This document shows, piece by piece, positions 1-10,731 of a stretch of 64,000 nt of DNA. The DNA is taken from positions 1,674,001 to 1,738,000 of the forward strand of contig JAMWBK010000005.1 of the NCBI GenBank assembly GCA_029953675.1, written 5' to 3'. This DNA is from Rhodosorus marinus. Taxonomy: Eukaryota > Rhodophyta > Stylonematophyceae > Stylonematales > Stylonemataceae. Position 1 is the stretch's first letter, and each line of letters starts with the position of its first letter. The notes under the pieces are model-generated. The model made no database searches, was not told where the DNA came from, and saw only the letters and a program-made list of their open reading frames with translations. Made by a program: the position numbers and the translations under genes.

Positions 1-233
1 TAGAAACTTTTCATCTCTTAGCTGTAGGGATACGTTTTTGGGCCCTTTTTTCGAAACCTCATTTTTTTGGTTCGGTTTTTGACGCGAAATTGAGTGGAAA
101 TCTCGGAAGCGCTATTTTGGGGTGAGCGGGAAGGGGAGGGAGCGAGTTGGGGGAGGCAAGGGAGGGTTGGCTTTTCGGTTGGAGCTTTTGAGGAAGGTTG
201 GAGTGGTCTTTGAATAGGTAACAGAAGAATAAG

Positions 234-2209
234 ATGGGCAAGCACATATTTACGATTCTTCCAAATGTGGATTACAATGAGCACACGAAACTTCCCCCGA
301 CGAAGGAGTTCTGCAAACTGGTCCACGCGACCTTGAAGGCGATCGACGAGAGCACGGAGACCGTGTCCTTTATCACGTCGAGGAGGATTACTGCGGATCT
401 TGCCGAGTATGTTTTGAACTGTGATGGGCATTACAAGCTTGATATCACGAGACACTCGACGCTGCGCACCGCTTTGGCTCGACCCGAGTTGTCGGTTGCG
501 AGGGTGTGTGAGTTCGTCCTTTTCACTGGAGAGAATCCTCTTGAAGCGGATGACGACGCAGCTTGGCAGAAGTTCTGCATGAGAGCGGTATGTAATTTTG
601 CACCCAACTTTAACCTTTTTGTGCTTGTGAAGCGCTACTAAACGATTCTTGGTGGGATTCCAGGTCAGTATGGGTAGCTCTAAAGCAACCCTTTACCAGC
701 TGAAAGACGACCCATTCCGCTTCCCAGGGTTTGACAAGGAGGCTTTCTTAAAAAAATGGCAAGCTCCTTCAACACTGTATGTGGTACCCGGCGAGCAGGG
801 AGTCGACTCTGTGATGCCCGCTCCCAGCACGATCAAGCGGCTCACGAAGACCATGGATCTCCTCTGTGAGGATGACGATGCAGTTGCAGTATTTGTGGGA
901 GGAAAGAGCGGTGACGCCGTAGTCAGTGAAGCTATGTTGATGTGCGGTTATATGGAATCGACGCACCAAAGACCGAATAGGAATATTCCCGCCAGACTAG
1001 CAGTGATTACTAGGGGAAGGACGCTCGAGGTAGGTCCCAAATCTTTTCGTTCGATTGGTTTTTGGGTGCGTCATTTCCTCCGTGTCAGGGGGTCCCTAAC
1101 GAGACTATGCACAACAAACACCAGGAGAAAGCGGAGCTATCACAAGATTTTATTAGCACGGTTGGTCGAAACGCGAAGGAAACGTACCTCATCGTTAACG
1201 GCGATCAAGTCACAGAGATTAAGGAGATGGCGGCTCTCGCCCAATACGACCTGGTTGAAGAAGTGCGTACAATTCGTAGCCTTCTTTTTGCATCATAGAT
1301 TGAGAACAACAGTACCTAAACCTGTTTGAGCACCATGTTCATCAGGCCGACGAGGACGGGGAGGACGAGGACCCGCTTGAAGCTCTGCGCGCAAAGTATC
1401 CGACAGTTCAAGAGCCAGCCGAGGACGAGGCAAACCCGGCGGAGGTTTCGGAAGCTGCGGAAGCGACAGATGCTGCTGATGAAACTGGGGCTCCGGAGGC
1501 AATCGATGCTCTTGAGGTGGTTGTCGCCGCAGAAGTGTTGGACGCCCCAGATGTGCTGGACGCCCCAGATGTGCTGGACGCCCCAGATGTGCTGGACGCC
1601 CCAGATGTGCTGGACGCCCCAGATGTGCTGGACGCCCCAGATGTGCTGGACGCCCCAGATGTGCTGGACGCCCCAGATGTGCTGGACGCTCCAAAGGTGG
1701 TCGACGCACCAGAGGTCGTGGACGCACCAGAGGTCGTGGACGCACCAGAGGTCGTGGACGCACCAGAGGTCGTGGACGCTCCAGAGGTCGTGGACGCTCC
1801 AGAGGTCGTGGACGCTCCAGAGGTCGTGGACGCTCCAGAGGTCGTGGACGCTCCAGAGGCAGTGGACGCTCCAGAGGTCGTGGACGCTCCAGAGGCAGTG
1901 GACGCTCCAGAGGTCGTGGATGGTCCAGAGGTGGTGGATGGTCCAGAGGTGGTGGACACTCCAGAGGAGGCTGGCGCTCCAGAGGCGGACGATGCCCTTG
2001 CAGTCAACAGCAACGTCATCAAGATTCTCGGCGTTGAGTGTACGGAAGAGGAGACGGTGAAGATGGTTGAAGAGTACATGGAATACCACCCGAAGTCGTC
2101 TTCCGCCGCTTCATTCTTGACGGAGCTAAAGAAAAAGGACGCTGAGCCAGCACCGGCTGAGGACTTGCCGATGGATCTCCCCGGAACCACAGTGGAGGCC
2201 AGTGCGTAA
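234..2209 (+). CDS. Unrecognised protein with a C-terminal hexapeptide repeat
   Basis: I do not recognise this family. Four exons (234-587, 664-1029, 1089-1262, 1313-2209) join in phase 0 across introns of 76, 59 and 50 nt to give about 596 residues. The first 300 residues look globular and mixed alpha/beta. An acidic linker follows, then 24 perfect six-residue units at 1535-1966: nine of type VLDAPD (the last ends in K), then fifteen of type VVDAPE with A, G or T variants. A non-repetitive tail of about 80 residues ends the protein. The repeat has no predicted hydrophobic core and is probably an extended acidic spacer. Because the unit is 18 nt, all six frames are open across the repeat and the antisense frames there are shadows. 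The start ATG follows a C-poor leader. The convergent neighbour is the YqgE-type gene. Confidence 0.8.
1535..1966 (+). repeat. 18-bp coding minisatellite, 24 units
   Basis: An 18-nt unit is repeated in frame 24 times. The first eight units are nearly identical at nucleotide level (gtgctggacgccccagat). The rest follow a second consensus (gtcgtggacgctccagag) with small variants. The two blocks meet at a hybrid unit near 1685-1700. Identity at silent sites inside each block points to recent unit duplication. Confidence 0.95.
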
Positions 2210-2656
2210 CTATAACTGGAGGTGCCCTTGTGACTGCCGAATCCTTTGGACTAATTGGATGTTGTTTCCGTGTGCTTTTCTTTCGGGACGCTGGCTCGGG
2301 GGTCCAGCCAAACCGGGCGATTACCGGGTTTTTGTCTTTTTTTTAAAGAACCAGTCCAGGGTTCTGTTCTGGCGATGTATTTTGACGCTCTGAACATCGG
2401 ATTCGCGAGCCATGATCTTCGTGAAAGAACTATTCTTTATTACATGGTCTCCCTTCTCAGACTTTCTGAGATACGGAGTGGTCTTTGAACTTTTGAAACA
2501 TCAATATAGTTTCGGCCTCAAGGGTACACAGCCAACAGCCTGGGCATCAATATCGCATCCCAACTACTGATCAACTATTTTTTGTGGAGAGCGGCATTGT
2601 TTAACTCGTGCCAAACCCTGAGCATGCAGACATATTGCTAGGGAGGCACATACACC
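2210..2656. other. Intergenic region between convergent genes
   Basis: This region lies between the 3' ends of two convergent genes. I see no conserved reading frame or RNA gene. It should hold both 3' UTRs and poly(A) sites. Confidence 0.6.
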
Positions 2657-3517
2657 TTAAATGCGAAACCTTCCACCGTCAAGCTCATCCATTTTAGACG
2701 AAATTGCAGCATACTTTCCTCCCATAAGATCTAGAACTTGTCGCCAGAGGGGACGTGGCAACTGAATGCAGTGATCGGTTACTACGTCATTTGAAGTAAC
2801 AGCCACAAACCAAGCACCTTCCTTAACTTCCTCCTCGAGTTGATTTTTCTCCCAGCCCGCGTATCCATAGAAGAATCGTAGACGATTCGGATCCAACTGT
2901 CCCTTCTTAGCGAGTTGAATAGCACCCGGGACTCCACCTACGAAGACGTCCTTCACAACCTCCGTGTTCCCCTCTAGACCTTGATAGTCGTGGAGCACGA
3001 TGATATTGCTTGAGCCGACTGGACCACCCAAGTACACCGGGCTTCGACCAAGGAGATCGGCGACAACCTTACCATCACCTTCAATGTTACCGGTGATCTT
3101 TATCTCAGACCTTCGGAGTGGACGGTTTAGCACAACACCGCAAGAGCCTGACTCTCCGTGCTCCAAGATGAAAACGACTGTCTGGGCAAAGTACTCCTGG
3201 GAATCGTTGAAGAAGTACGGGGACGCGACCAAAATGCACCCCTTCTCCACTGCAGAGACTTCATGAGCCCATCTAGAGGGAAGTCGCGCATCATCCCGGC
3301 CAGATTTCTCCTGGGCCACCAGACGCGCTCGAAAACTCCTCCAGTCGTCCTTGGATTCCACTCCAGCACCATCCCCAGTCTCAGCACCGTCCCCCGCCTC
3401 GCACTTAAGAACCACCCGTCTGTCCCGTCCCACCAGCCCTCGCGCTTGTCCTCGAGACCGAACCTGCGGAGCTCTGCCAATCTGACCGCCTACGAAACCA
3501 CTAGCAAACGCAAACAT
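2657..3517 (-). CDS. Plastid-targeted UPF0301/YqgE (DUF179) family protein
   Basis: A single exon encodes about 286 residues. The C-terminal 190 residues match the bacterial YqgE/AlgH (UPF0301) family: a GSCGVVLNRPL segment, a LGGPV turn and a FYGYAGW segment stand in the expected order. Bacterial members are about 190 residues long. The extra 95 residues at the N terminus start MFAFASGF and are rich in Arg, Gly and Ser, as a plastid transit peptide would be; the early Phe is typical of red algal and glaucophyte leaders. I chose the ATG at 3517. The frame stays open to 3643, but that extension is low-complexity Gly/Phe/Trp sequence read from the C/A-rich leader region. The molecular function of the family is not established. 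The divergent neighbour is the plastid glutaredoxin gene. Confidence 0.88.
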   Translation of the reverse strand: MFAFASGFVGGQIGRAPQVRSRGQARGLVGRDRRVVLKCEAGDGAETGDGAGVESKDDWRSFRARLVAQEKSGRDDARLPSRWAHEVSAVEKGCILVASPYFFNDSQEYFAQTVVFILEHGESGSCGVVLNRPLRRSEIKITGNIEGDGKVVADLLGRSPVYLGGPVGSSNIIVLHDYQGLEGNTEVVKDVFVGGVPGAIQLAKKGQLDPNRLRFFYGYAGWEKNQLEEEVKEGAWFVAVTSNDVVTDHCIQLPRPLWRQVLDLMGGKYAAISSKMDELDGGRFRI

Positions 3518-4651
3518 TTTCCAAACCCCTCCAATAAAAAACCCCGCGTCCACAGATCCAAAACCCACTCCCAACCACCACTCTCTCTCCCCCACTCCAC
3601 TCCCAAAAAAAAAAACCACACACACACACAGTTTCCGAAACAAACAAACAGAGACAAAAGAATTCGTTCTATCAACACATCATCATACCCTCTCAAAAAA
3701 AACCCTCAAAAAAAAAACTCACAGAAGCAACTTTTTAGCAGCCGACCAAACCACACACACACCCCAAAACCCCACTTTCATTCAAGAATCCATCCCTCTA
3801 TCTCTCCAAACCAACAAATCGTCATCTATCACCAAAACGTATTCCGCCCCTCCCGGCCCCTCTCGAAAAATACTAAAAAAGATCTCCTCCTCAGATACAT
3901 GTATATCCCAACCGTAGAAAGTTGCAATCCCCCCTCTTCCCCCTCCCCCTCCAAACAAACCCTTGTCTACCCCTTCATTCAAAAACTCGCAAATGCACAA
4001 CTTCCTCCAATTTCTACTTTAATTACACAATTTAGATTTATCATACTCCATCCTCCCCCCCCCCCCCCCCCTCCAGACCCTCTTACTAAAACTCTTATTC
4101 CATACTACTTCAGATTTTCATGTGCCGTTCGAAAACAAACATTTGATTGTTATGTACTCCCAACACCTGGCCAACAAAAAAATTAAAATAAAATAAAATA
4201 AAATAAAATACAGGATGGACAGCCTGTCGAAATCGAGAAGACAGTCTGTCTATTGTTTCCGTTGATCGATTCTGGTTTATTATGAATTGTTCGTACCCGT
4301 AAGTTTCGTATCCCTATACGAAGATATTTCTTTTTTTATTTCAAAAATATGACGGATGTTTGGTTGGAAAGTTAAAAGGCGGAGGGGTGAGGGGAGAGCG
4401 TGGATTGAGATTGCTTGGTGTCGTTGTTTGTGATTGAGTGGTGGGATCGATTATGTGGATGGGATCGATTATGTTGGTGGGGAGAAATTGGGATCCGGCT
4501 GAATGGTTTGGGATCTGAAAGAGATTTAGATGCGTTTTGGATCTATAAGAGAGGTTTTTGGGGGAGGAGGAGGTTTGCGTGAAGTTGTTTGGTTTGTGCT
4601 TTGTAGTGTTTTTTTTGTGAGAGGAGGGAGGTTGTTGTTAGAGGGGTTTTA
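3518..4651. promoter_or_regulatory. Divergent intergenic region with compositional strand switch
   Basis: The region separates two divergent plastid-protein genes. Its left half is almost free of G on the + strand and its right half is C-poor. Each gene is therefore preceded by C-poor DNA on its own sense strand. The centre holds a run of 17 C (4055-4071), a (TAAAA)n stretch (4184-4210) and an 11-bp palindrome, gacagtctgtc (4240-4250). I see no gene inside. Promoters for both flanking genes should lie here, but I cannot place a TATA box. Confidence 0.6.
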
Positions 4652-5531
4652 ATGGCTTCTTGTTTTGTAGGATCTGTCTCGTTGAAGGGCAGGGTTGGAG
4701 TTTCTAGTGTTTGTGGGAGAGGTGTTAGGCGGACATCGGTGGTGAAGATGGCGACGTCGACGGGATGGGGCCGGACGGCAACTGAGGAAGAGCTGAAGAC
4801 GGATTTACCGAAGCTGTTTGTGTACGATCATTGTCAGTATTGCGTGAGGTGCCGGATGGTGTTTGGGTTGAGGGGCGAGAAATATGATCTTTACTTCCTG
4901 TCTAATGACGACGCGATCACGCCGACGAAAATGATCGGGAAGAAAGTGCTTCCAATATTGAGCATCGGCGGTAACGCTATGGGTGAATCGATGGATATCA
5001 TTGCTAAGATTGAAGGTGATCGTCCGGCTCTGAAACCCGCAACAGGGCGAACAGATATTAAGGAGTGGCTGGCTAAAACAACTGGCGTTCAAAGAATGTT
5101 GACCAGACCGAGACTGGCAAAGACGCCTCTGGCTGAGTTTCAGACAAAGTAGTCCATATTCGCAAACTTATCAAGCATGGCTTTGTATTTATTTTTTGAG
5201 AATGCTCAATGGTTGTATCCACTTGCTTGTCGCGAACAGATCATCGAGAGAAACGTATGCCAATAACCACAAAACCTACGATGAAATGTTGTCGAAGACG
5301 GACGAGCTACTCGCCTCCTTCAACGAGTCCTTGAAAGAGCTCGAAGCCATGCTGGACAGCGACGAATCGGTTAGTCCTGGCGGTATTGGATACGATGACA
5401 TTGAACTCTTCCCGCGAATTCGCGGAATTACGATGGTCAAGGGCGTCGAGTTTCCGCCCAAGCTCAAATCGTATGCAGAAAAGATGTCCGAGCGATGCGA
5501 CATTCCACTGTTTTATTATTGCGCATCGTAG
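4652..5531 (+). CDS. Plastid-targeted glutaredoxin 2 (GrxB-type) protein
   Basis: Two exons (4652-5148 and 5240-5531) join across a 91-nt intron to give 262 residues. The first 50 residues are a Ser/Arg/Val-rich leader, probably for the plastid. Next comes a thioredoxin-fold domain with the active site CQYC (Cys61, Cys64) in the context LFVYDHCQYC, a LSNDDA segment, the cis-Pro segment KVLPIL and the ESMDII motif. The C-terminal helical domain follows in exon 2, including FPRIRGITMVKGVEFPPK. This is the two-domain, GST-like layout of E. coli Grx2, not that of small monothiol or dithiol glutaredoxins. It should reduce glutathione-mixed disulfides. The splice restores Lys across the junction (AA|A) and brings the family's helical domain into frame, which supports the model. 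Confidence 0.88.
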
Positions 5532-5653
5532 AGGCAAAAAAATTCCGTTGGACGTCCTCGCTTGTCAGTCCAACGCTTCCCCAACAACTTGAGCGGACTT
5601 CATATTGCCTGGTGTCGTCAGCCCCCACGTGTGTTCCGGAATTATCGTGTTGA

Positions 5654-6383
5654 TCATTGGTAAACTTTGGCCAAGGACTCCAACCACGATATCGCTGAAG
5701 GAACTAGCTCTGAAACTGGCCTCATGCAGTCAATCTCCAGCACTGGAGTAGATTTCATCTCGTACGAGTCCATCCCATAGTGAGCTTTAATCTCATTCAC
5801 GTCCGTCGGCTTGTGGTCCTAGCGCACACCCGAAACCGGACATCGTCAGTCGAAATCGTCTACTTTTTGCCTTCCAACAAAGTTTGTATCCTCACCTCCT
5901 CATGACCCGTTCTTTGGCGATGACTTCGCTCGCAAAGTCTCCTGCCCCATTCCTCTTCATTGAGTACGCAGTGCATGACGACGGGTAGTGCACCACCTTC
6001 TTGAGCTGTGACGACTCCTGGAATTCCATTGTTGCACGGGTGAAATGGGGGGCTTTCTCAGCCAAGGAAGGGAGACAAGATCGGGAACTTCCATTCTTAA
6101 TACCTTGTCTGTAAAGATCCTCTCGACCCAGAGGACTTTCAACGACGACGCTATGTCCCACCATCAACTGAGTCTCGACCATCCTCCAGAGAACCCCATA
6201 GCACATTGCATTTGTGCTCATCTCAGTATGCCATCGCTCATCCTTCTCAAGCTCCACAGCGACGTCCCTCACGTCGTCCTTGCACAGAAGGCACATCCTC
6301 GCCTGCTTTGCCAGCTCCACGGAAAAGGTTGTTTTGCCAACTCCAGGATAGCCCCTGATCAACACCACAATCTTCTTTGCCAT
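5654..6383 (-). CDS. P-loop kinase-like (AAA_33-type) protein
   Basis: The N terminus carries a Walker A motif (GYPGVGKTTF), then CKDDVRD and VVVESPLGR, as in the small P-loop kinase-like proteins of plants and algae. Exon 1 is 6104-6383. The last exon, 5654-5818, begins DHKPTDVNEIK and ends at TGA. It fits the family's C-terminal pattern (HKP..EI, a P-x-L-x-ID stretch, then a helix). The middle exon ends at 5896 and reads HCVLNEEEWGRRLCERS, matching the family's Glu/Trp/Arg-rich helix. Its 5' border is uncertain: several AG sites between about 5975 and 6080 keep the frame open. The result is about 180-200 residues. The substrate is unknown. The gene converges on the glutaredoxin gene. Confidence 0.75.
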
Positions 6384-7350
6384 CCAATGTCTTCACAGTT
6401 TGAGCGGCCAACGACTACTCAAAAGTACGGATCCAGTTAGAAACTCAGAATGACTACTCGAAGGCAAAACCGTTCGCTCCGTATAAGAAGCCGAGACGGC
6501 CAAAACTGGATTGCAATTAGTGGCAGCAGCGCAGCGGCGAGCAGGATCTCCTCCGATCACTGCCAGACTCTGCTATGGTGTTTTGTCATCATGTGCCCTA
6601 GTCTGAACGAGAAAGCCAATGAATGGCTAAAGGACAAGCCGGCTTGTTGACTCAACCAACATTACCCTGGATGTCCGTACTGCCTGTCCATGTGTGAGCA
6701 GAACTTGGTAAGCGAGGTGCCGAAATCGTGCAACTCGGGCTCTGGCAATCCCCATTTCCTCGAGGCGCCGATGAAGCGTCGTATGCTTATGTAATAGGTC
6801 CAACGTGGTTCGGCTGAACCCTTGACCTATCCCAGTGAGAGCTTGCTCGGCGGTGGCGACGCTAAATACTACTTTGTGAGATTAGGAGCCGCGATCTAAT
6901 CTCCTGGAATTGTATCCTTAGCTTCAGCTTGCTGTTACACACACTCCATCCTGCTTGTTAAGAGTATGAGTAAGGGGAACCAAGCCAAACTTGAGACAGA
7001 TTCATTGCTGGATAACTCCTGCACCCGCTGCGTTCCGATCTGCCCATCAGTGGTTGGTGCGCCTGCACAAAAGTCGAAGACTTTCAAAAGCTTCCACGGG
7101 GTCACATGAGCTACATGCTCAGCTATGTCAGAGATCAGTTTCGCAAAGAGCGGGCTGCGAGCCTTGCGCAGTTATCAAGTCTGTGCTTTAAAAGTCAGTC
7201 GGACGGATTTGATCTTTTCTACAGTGAAGGTCTTCAGAAAGCAAAAGCATACCAACAGGTTCGATGTACAATTCCTGTGAATTCTCCTCTTGACGCCCAC
7301 AACATCCAAAAGTTTATAAATATGTTTTCACCTTCGCCATCCAGTGGCGC
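6384..7350. other. Intergenic region with one possible orphan exon
   Basis: The P-loop gene's promoter should lie at the left and the HAUS3 3' end at the right. On the + strand, 7016-7260 has an open frame that looks coding (HMSYMLSYVRDQFRKER followed by a helical stretch, then a possible donor at 7259). I could not find a start exon for it. A short ATG frame ending at a GTAAGC donor near 6711 is a weak candidate. Confidence 0.4.
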
Positions 7351-9297
7351 TCAGTTCGGACGAGGGTGCTCTCGGAGATCATGATGAAAGTTCGTCGCTC
7401 TTGCCCTGTCTTCGGCTCTTCTCAGAGCTTCCGCCATGGACTGCTCGCCACTCCAAAAGTCGATCCATAGGAGCCTCTCACCATCGGAGCTCCCTGGTTG
7501 CCGGTCCTTACCCCGCTGCGTCGTTGCCTTCTTCTTGCTGATCAAGCTCGCCAGGGAGGAAGAAGCCTCTTTCACTCCTCGCCGTAGCTTATCCAGGGTT
7601 TCTGTAAGCTTTGGGTTGGTGAGATCTGAGCCGTCCTTCAGTTCTTCACGCAACTGTTGGTTGGCGGCCTTCAGATCTCGCAGCAAGACGCTGTCGTGGT
7701 GGGTTGCAGACTCCTTGAGTCTTGCGTGAATCAAAGCTGTTTCCTGTACGAAGACGGCCAGCGCCGAACAAGACAATTTAGATCCAGGAGCAAGTGGAAC
7801 GAGTTGTCAGTGTGAGCCAGTCATATGCGTCAGGAACGCAAACGCAGAATGATGACGCGGAGAGCTTCTGGCATGATTCAGGCCACAGGAAGGCGTGCTT
7901 TGTTCCCGCAAAATTTTTCGTTTGTCGTTTGGTACCTTTTCCGAGCTTTCCAAGAACTCTACAGCTTTGTCCTTCTGAGCATGGAGGTCTTCTTCCGCTG
8001 CTTCAATCCCACAGGCTATCAGGGCGCTGCCAAGTAAATCTTCTCTGTGGTGGCTGACAATATCCATGTCCGGGGCCTCTGAGACCGAAGGCAGTTTGCA
8101 CGATTGGAGGTCTTTGAGAAGTCCTGTGAAGTCTTCAATGCTCGCTTGAAATCCGCGCATGGCTTCAAGCATTAGACTTGCCCGGTGTTTCGATTTCTCC
8201 ATTGCTGTCAACGTCTCCTGGTGCAAGTCCCTCGAACGGATCAACAGCTCATATCGACATTGCGCTTCTGGTATGGAGAGCGAGTGGGCCATATTCAACC
8301 GCCACAGCATGTCGACGTCCTTTTGGAGTCGCTCAAATTCCGATGCGAAGTTCTCCCTTGTCTTGCTTATCAATGACATTAGCTCTGAACGTGACTTGCA
8401 ACCCTGAAGACCTGCTGAATCTAAGCCATGCGGTGAGAGAAAAAGTTTGAGCGGAGCCAGACGAGAGCTCAAGAGAGACAAAAAAACCGGCGACGATTGG
8501 TCACCTTTCACGGCGGAGTCCATGACCTCGGCTTTCTCTAATCGAGAGGCTTCCAGGATGTTCTTGATTTCAACATCGCGCAGAGCATTATGCAGTCTTG
8601 ATATCTCCAGGGCTTCTTCCTCCGATACTCTGAACGTGGGCTCTGCGAGCATACGCTCGTTAGGCAAGGCTGCAGATTCCAAGTACGTTTTTTGATTCTC
8701 GATCTCAGCGCTTAGCAGGGGGCAGACAGTCTGTATCGAGCGCGACCATGTCTCTAGAGCCTTGTCCGAATTCTCACACAGATCGGCTACTAGGTTTTCA
8801 TAGTGACTGCCGGCATTTAAGAGCTCCTCTACCACTCCTGGAAAGACAGCCTCATCTGCGACTTCTTCCAGTACGTGAATAGAGTTTTCATATTTTTGAA
8901 GGTTTGACAGCAAGAGATTTTTCATTCCTTGCAGCTGCTGAATGCATTTCTCATCTGAGTCGATGTCCTGGAGCAAGTCATCCAACTCATGTTGTGAAAC
9001 ACTTGCCGGTGTACCTTCTACTTCATTGCTGCAATCATCTCCCAACGCTTTCAATGCATGTTTGAGCTCATCTCCATCCAACGTACTGCCCTGGCTCTCG
9101 AGCTCACGAAAGATATCCAACTCTTGCTCCGACAGGAGCTGCGCCTCTGTCGAAATCGATTCGAAGACATGTTCAAGAAATTCCCTAGACTCCGGTAACA
9201 ATAGGAGCCATTCCACCGAGTTTTCATCGCTCTGCAGTCCAAGAGCTCCCAATGCATCAACGAGGCCCTCGGCGGTCATTCCGGTTGACCCTGCCAT
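7351..9297 (-). CDS. HAUS3: HAUS augmin-like complex subunit 3
   Basis: HAUS3 is part of the augmin complex, which recruits gamma-tubulin to existing microtubules for branching nucleation in the spindle. The N terminus matches the family's signature: a WLLLLPESREFLEHVFESI segment, LLSEQELDIFRELE and then DELKHALKAL. The rest is long coiled coil. The main exon is 7936-9297, and a 192-nt intron leads to the last exon (7351-7743). The end includes ERLLWIDFWSGEQ, like the family's conserved C-terminal ERxFxVxF segment. A second, 93-nt intron (8412-8504) is likely inside the main exon; it is a multiple of three and has no stop. The protein is about 553 residues with it removed, or 584 without, against about 600 in human and Arabidopsis. 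Family assignment is by remembered pattern. Confidence 0.78.
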
Positions 9298-10731
9298 CCA
9301 GTGGCGGCACAGTTCTTACCCTCAACCAGGTGATACCCTGAGAACAACAACTAGAACCTGGCTACAATTTCCCCATGCCAGCCTTGATCCAAGAACGAAC
9401 TGTCAGCATTCTCACCACGTTCCTGTTCCCAGACTTTCCTCCTGACGGAGAATAGATGAACAGCCTGCTCACTAGGCCAATGACTCAGCTTCATCCTGCA
9501 AGAGATCCATTACTTTGAGATATATATAAACAATAGAAATAAAAACGACCCTCAATCAAGATATATTAAACAATGAATATATATTCCGGTATTTACAGTT
9601 TATGACTGATATGATCATTATTATTTATATTTTCAATATATTTGAATTCAAATTTGATTGGCGTTACTCAGTACCTGAGAATGTTAAGAGTCAGTGGTTT
9701 TGGCAATTTGGGGTGGGTTTGCAGGTATGTGGTAGGACCACACAACGTTGGAAGAGTTCTAACTCACGTTGGTTCACTCTTGTCAGCCTGCCTTGTGGAT
9801 GTGACACTGGAGTTTGCTCGTCAAAGTAGAAGGCTGCTATGCAAAACAAATCAGGAAAAACGTCGAATATTATCTGCTTGATAGGGACACTCAAGTGTGC
9901 CTATTTGGGAAACGAGCTTGTTTTCATGTGTATGTATTCAAGTCGACTGTCCGTGCTTGGTGTTAGTCGTCTCCCACGTAAAAGTTTCAAAACACTGCAA
10001 TATTCGTATGTGAACTCTACCGTTCCAGAATGGAAACTTGGTCTGTCTCGGCTGGCTTTCAGCCCTTTGCAAATCGCCCCTCCCACGTTCAGCATCTCGC
10101 ATGTGAGCATGATGTGACTTTCCTCTCGCGAGAGCTACTAATCTACGTACCCAGTGGCTAACGAGGATACTCCTCTTACAAACGCCGCGATTGAGTTCCT
10201 CGTGACGATGAATTTTGTTGGCCTACCTTTATCCAGAACGCATAAAAGGTTTACCAATTGAACCACGTGGGACGCTCTCGGACAAGCTTTTCGACAAGCT
10301 TCCGATGCAGAAGAGTTATAGAGCCAACCCATAATCCGTGTGGGAGGGCCGAACTAATTCGGAAAGTATTTCTGCTCAAGGGCAATGCAAAGCAAATCAA
10401 TACGGTAGTCGATATCGGAGCTGATAGCAAGTTTGGACACAGAAGGAGGAGGAGTACAATTGCTCAATGCTCTCTGGCTGATAGATTTCCCGGAATGACT
10501 TCTCAGGACCATTTTTCAGGCGACTACTAATCGAGCTTGGACTCACTAGCAATGCTTCTGTTGCAGTATTGGACTTTCGCTAGCTTTACCTCTCAATAAT
10601 GCACGTTTTACCTAGCAACAGTCAGGATAATTGATGGCTGTACACTGTTCAAGGAGGTAGCTTGAGTTTCTTTCCGGTTTTTCTACTGCAAAAGGTTCAA
10701 ACGGGGAGCCCGTCGGTATCAGTGGAATGAT
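9298..10731. other. Intergenic region with an AT-rich island
   Basis: This is the HAUS3 upstream region and the KDEL-receptor 3' flank. Bases about 9500-9660 are strongly AT-rich (TATATA runs). The rest has normal composition with only short, unconvincing frames. Confidence 0.55.

Noticed and set aside
1293-2190. Long open frames on both strands across 1293-2190
   Set aside because: They are artefacts of the 18-bp repeat, which keeps all frames open. Only the + frame that joins the upstream exons makes sense.
3158-4186. A 342-codon + strand frame with Pro/Lys/Ser-rich sequence
   Set aside because: It overlaps the YqgE-type gene antisense and runs through low-complexity C/A-rich leader and a poly-C run.
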